NCBI RefSeq assembly: GCF_051401765.1
Contig: NW_027480423.1
Coordinates: 12,152,001 to 12,216,000, forward strand
Direction: 5' to 3'
Source of the DNA: Calliopsis andreniformis
Taxonomy: Eukaryota > Arthropoda > Insecta > Hymenoptera > Andrenidae
DNA length: 64,000 bases
Part shown: positions 60,301 through 64,000 of the stretch, piece by piece
Layout: each line of letters starts with the position of its first letter
How positions within the stretch are numbered: the stretch's first letter is position 1
Position numbers and translations under genes: made by a program
The notes under the pieces: generated by a model
What the model saw: only the letters and a program-made list of their open reading frames with translations
Databases searched by the model: none
Told to the model about the DNA's origin: nothing

Positions 60301-63300
60301 GCCATCACTTTCAAACTGGTTGCAATTATTCCTGTTATATGTTGGAACCACTGTTGTCTTTTTTTTGCAATTTATGGTACGGGCGTTGACTTCTAAGGCC
60401 CTAACTATTCAATCTGTTGGAGCAACGCCCTAGTGTGAAGCATAGATTGCTCGGAAAGTAGAAATGACCATAAGTTTCATACTGGTTGAAATTATTCGTT
60501 TTATACGATGGAAAAGCTGTTGTATTTATATTGTATTTTATGCTTCTGGCGTTGACTTCTAAGGCACTAACTATTCGATCCGGTGGAGCAACGCCCTAGA
60601 GTGAAGCCTAGGTTGCCCGGAACGTAGAATTGTCACATCACATTCAAAGTGGTTGCAATTATTCCTGTTATATGATGGAGACGCTGTTGTATTTTTATTG
60701 CATTTTATGCTTCGGGCGTTGACTTCTGAGGCCCTAACTATTCAATCTGTTGGAGCAACGCCCTAGGGCGAAGCATAGGTTGCTCGGAAAGTAGAAATGA
60801 CCATAGGTTTCATACTGGTTGCAATCATTCGTTTTATACGATGGAAAAACTGTTGTATTTTAATTGTATTTTATGCTTTTAGCGATGAATTCTAAGTCCC
60901 TAGCTATTCGATCTGGTGGAGCAACGCCCTAGAGTGACGCCTAGCTTGCTCGGAAAGTAGAAATGACCATAAGTTTCATACTGGTTGCAATTATTCGTTT
61001 TATACGATGGAAAAGCTGTTGTATTTATATTGTATTTTATGCTTCTGGCGTTGGATTCTAAGTCCCTAACTATTCGATCTGGTGGAGCAACGCCCTAGAG
61101 TGAAGCCTAGGTTGCTCGGAATGTAGAAATGACCATAACTTTCACACTGGTTGCTATTATTCGTTTTATACGGTGTAAAAGCTGTTTTATTTATATCGTA
61201 TTTTATGCTTCTGGCTTTGACTTCTTAGGGCCTACCTATTCGACCTGGTGGAGCAACGCCCTAGAGTGAAACCTAGGTTGCCCTGAACGTAGAAATGACC
61301 ATTACATTCACACTGGTTGCAATTATTCCTGTTATACGATGGAAAAACTGTTGTATTTTTATTGTATTCTATGCTTCTGGCGATTAATTCTAAGTCGCTA
61401 GCTATTTGATCAGGTGGAGCAACGCCCTAGGGTGAAGCCTAGGTTGCTCGGAAAGTAGAAATGACCATAAGTTTCATACTGGTTGCAATTATTCGTTTTA
61501 TACGATGGAAAAACTGTTGTATTTATATTGTATTCTATGCTTCTGGCGTTGACTTCTAAGGCACTAACTATTCGATCTGGTGGAGCGACGCAATAGAGTG
61601 ATGCCTAGGTTGCCCGGAACGTAGAATTGGCCATCACTTTCAAACTGGTTGCAATTATTCCTCTTATATGACGGATACACTGTTGTATTTTTATTGCATT
61701 TTATGCTTCGGGCGTTGCCTTCTAGGGCCCTAACTATTCAATCTGTTGGACCAACGCCCTAGGGTGAAGGTTAGCTTGCTCGGAAAGTAGAAATGACCAT
61801 AAGTTTCATACTGGTTGCAATTATTCGTTTTATACGATGGAAAAGCGGTTGTATTTATATCGTATTTTATGCTTCTGGCGTTGACTTCTTCGGCCGTAAC
61901 TATTCGGTCTGGTGGAGCAACGCCCTGGAGTGAAACCTAGGTTGCCCGGAACCTAGAATTGGCCATCACTTTCAAACTGGTTGCAATTATTCCTGATATA
62001 TGATGGAAACACTGTTGTATTTTTTTTGCATTTTATGTTTCGGGCGTTGACTTCTAAGTCCCTAACTATTCAATCTGTTGGAGCAACGCCCTAGGGTGAA
62101 GCCTTGGTTGCTCGGCAAGTACAAATGTCCATAAGTTTCATGCTGGTTGCAATTATTCGTTTTATACGATGAAAAAACTGTTGTATTTATATTGTATTTT
62201 ATGCTTCTGGCGTTGACTTCTAAGGCACTAACTATTCGATCTGGTGGAGCAACGCAATAGAGTGAAGCCTAGGTTGCCCCGAACGTAGAATTGGCCATCA
62301 CTTTCAAACTGGTTGCAATTATTCCTGTTATATGTTGGAACCACTGTTGTCTTTTTTTTGCATTTTATGGTACGGGCGTTGACTTCTAAGGCCCTAACTA
62401 TTCAATCTGTTGGAGCAACGCCCTAGTGTGAAGCCTAGGTTGCTCGGAAAGTAGAAATGACCATAAGTTTCATACTGGTTGAAATTATTCGTTTTATACG
62501 ATGGAAAAGCTGTTGTATTTATATTGTATTTTATGCTTCTGGCGTTGACTTCTAAGGCACTAACTATTCGATCCGGTGGAGCAACGCCCTAGAGTGAAGC
62601 CTAGGTTGCCCGGAACGTAGAATTGTCACGTCACATTCAAAGTGGTTGCAATTATTCCTGTTATATGATGGAAACGCTGTTGTATTTTTATTGCATTTTA
62701 TGCTTCGGGCGTTGACTTCTGAGGCCCTAACTATTCAATCTGTTGGAGCAACGCCCTAGGGCGAAGCATAGGTTGCTCGGAAAGTAGAAATGACCATAGG
62801 TTTCATACTGGTTGCAATCATTCGTTTTATACGATGGAAAAACTGTTGTATTTTAATTGTATTTTATGCTTTTAGCGATGAATTCTAAGTCCCTAGCTAT
62901 TCGATCTGGTGGAGCAACGCCCTAGAGTGACGCCTAGCTTGCTCGGAAAGTAGAAATGACCATAAGTTTCATACTGGTTGCAATTATTCGTTTTATACGA
63001 TGGAAAAGCTGTTGTATTTATATTGTATTTTATGCTTCTGGCGTTGAATTCTAAGTCCCTAGCTATTCCATCTGGTGGAACAACGCCCTAGGGTAAAGCC
63101 CAGGTTGCGCGGATCGTAGAAATGACCATAACTTTCACACTGGTAGCAATTATTCGTTTTATACGATGGAAAAACTGTTTTATTTATTTTGTATTTTATG
63201 CTTCGGGCGTTGACTTCTGAGGACCTAACTATTCGATCTGGTGGTGCAACGCCCTGGAGTGAAACCTGGGTTGCCCGGAACGTAGAAATGACCACAACTT

Positions 63301-64000
63301 TCACACTGGTTGCTATCTTTCGTTTTATACGATGGAAAGACTGTTATATTTATATCGTATTTTATGCTTCTGGCGTTGACTTCTTAGGGCCTACCTATTC
63401 GACCTGGTGGAGCAACGCCCTAGAGTGAAACCTAGGTTGCCCTGAACGTAGAAATAACCATTACATTCACACTGGTTGCAATTATTCCTGTCATACGATG
63501 GAGAAACTGCTGTAGTTTTATTGTATTCTATGCTTCTGGCGATTAATTCTAAGTCGCTAGCTATTTGATCAGGTGGAGCAACGACCTAGAGTGAAGCCTA
63601 GGTTGCCCGGAACGTAGTAATGACAATTACTTTCACACTGTTTGCTATTACTCATTTTGTACGATGGAAAAGCTGTTGTACTTATATTGTATTTTATTCT
63701 TATGGCGTTGAATTCTAAGTCCCTAGCTATTCCATCTGGTGCAACAACGCCCTAGGGTAAAGCCCAGGTTGCGCGGAACGTAGAAATGACCATAACTTTT
63801 AAACTGGTTGCAATTATTCCTGATATGTGATGGTAACACTGTTGTATTTTTTTTGCATTTTATGGTTCGGGCGTTGCCTTCTAAGGCCCTAACTATTCAA
63901 TCTGTTGGAGCAACGCCCTAGGGTGAAGCCTAGGTTGCTCGGAAAGTAGAAATATCCATAAGTTTCATATTGGTTGCAATTACTCGTATTATACGATGGA
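57312..64000 (+). repeat. Right-hand zone with a 4153-bp displaced repeat
   Basis: About 57310-59060 matches 61463-63213 at 4153 bp, as shown by GAGCGACGCAATAG at 57430 and 61583 and TTGGAACCACTG at 58182 and 62335. A further copy of the latter sits at 60342. Between them the order differs, and 61067-61430 carries a third copy of the TACGGTGTAAAAG segment. 63060-63895 matches 53430-54265 at 9630 bp (58 monomers plus 2). The window ends inside a monomer. Confidence 0.8.

Larger units (their letters stand above)
1..64000 (+). repeat. Satellite array, ~166-bp monomer, filling the whole window
   Basis: Counting from the recurring TAACTATTC (or TAGCTATTC, TAGCTGTTC) landmark, monomers start at 1, 166, 332, 498, 664, 830, 996 and so on, and the same phase can be followed to the last base. 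Most are 166 bp. Single-base indels give 165 or 167. Shared landmarks in order are GCAACGCCCTAG, GAAGCCTAGGTTGC, GTAGAA, TTGCAATTA, TTATACGATGGAAA, CTGTTGTATTT and GCGTTGACTTCTAAGG. All copies face the same way, and I saw no inversion, insertion or non-repeat spacer. No protein or RNA gene is supported: monomer length is 1 modulo 3, so each reading frame is shifted in each successive monomer. Known satellites of this size often sit at centromeres, but location and species are inference. Confidence 0.98.

Noticed and set aside
53429..63428. Paired opposite-strand frames at 53429-53798 and 63059-63428
   Set aside because: They are two copies of one displaced satellite segment (9630 bp apart), not a gene pair.
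1..64000. Possible CRISPR array because of regular repeats
   Set aside because: Repeats are contiguous with no unique spacers, the unit is 166 bp, and there are no cas genes.
1..64000. Assigning the array to a named species or published satellite
   Set aside because: I do not recognise the monomer sequence with confidence; length match alone is insufficient. A nucleotide search of the A and B consensus would decide.

Overview
The whole 64 kb window is one uninterrupted array of a satellite DNA. The monomer is about 166 bp (most copies 165-167), and all copies, roughly 385, lie head-to-tail in the same orientation. I found no gene, RNA gene, transposon, CRISPR array or unique spacer. Nucleosome-sized monomers, higher-order repeats (HORs) and the absence of other sequence suggest a eukaryotic chromosome, most likely a centromeric or pericentromeric satellite domain. 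Plants and animals both have such arrays, and I do not recognise the monomer well enough to name a species. From memory only, monomers near 166 bp are reported in some plants (for example Prunus) and some molluscs, but length alone does not identify the source.

The monomers are not one homogeneous family. Two classes, here called A and B, often alternate as a ~332 bp dimer. A has a CAATCTGTTGG head, a CTCGGAAAGTAG middle and a TTCGTTTTATACGATGG box. B has a CGATCTGGTGG head, a CCCGGAACGTAGAATTGG middle, a TCCTGTTATATGATGG box and a T-tract. Other classes (C, D, E, F, G, H, I, J, K, defined in the features) are inserted in fixed orders and form HOR blocks of different lengths. These letters are local labels, not published names.

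Layout: 1-1493 is a 5-mer HOR (830 bp), and 1494-3484 is a 6-mer (996 bp). 3485-4980 is an I/C-H-G-F-A-E-D-B run that recurs near 45-47.5 kb. 4981-8300 is mostly A/B dimers. 8300-9960 is a displaced copy of the opening block. 9960-15600 is a mixed E/D/A/B/C region. 15601-19550 is a 9-mer (1492 bp). 21073-27220 is a 22-mer (3646 bp), with reshuffled copies to about 30900. 32010-34663 is an 8-mer (1327 bp). 35820-36984 is another copy of the opening block. 36985-45292 holds two almost identical 25-monomer units (4154 bp each). 44795-47452 is a second 8-mer (1329 bp). 48118-49776 is a 5-mer (830/829 bp). 51270-64000 is a more diverged zone with displaced duplications.

The main biological content is structural. 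The HOR blocks were built by repeated unequal exchange, and several exchange junctions can be read directly as chimeric monomers. A-type monomers carry two motifs that could matter for centromere function: a 17-bp element matching 7 of the 9 essential positions of the mammalian CENP-B box, and a bulged 12-bp hairpin. B-type monomers lack both in intact form. The short open reading frames present are by-products of the repeat: 166 is not a multiple of 3, so the frame shifts in every monomer.
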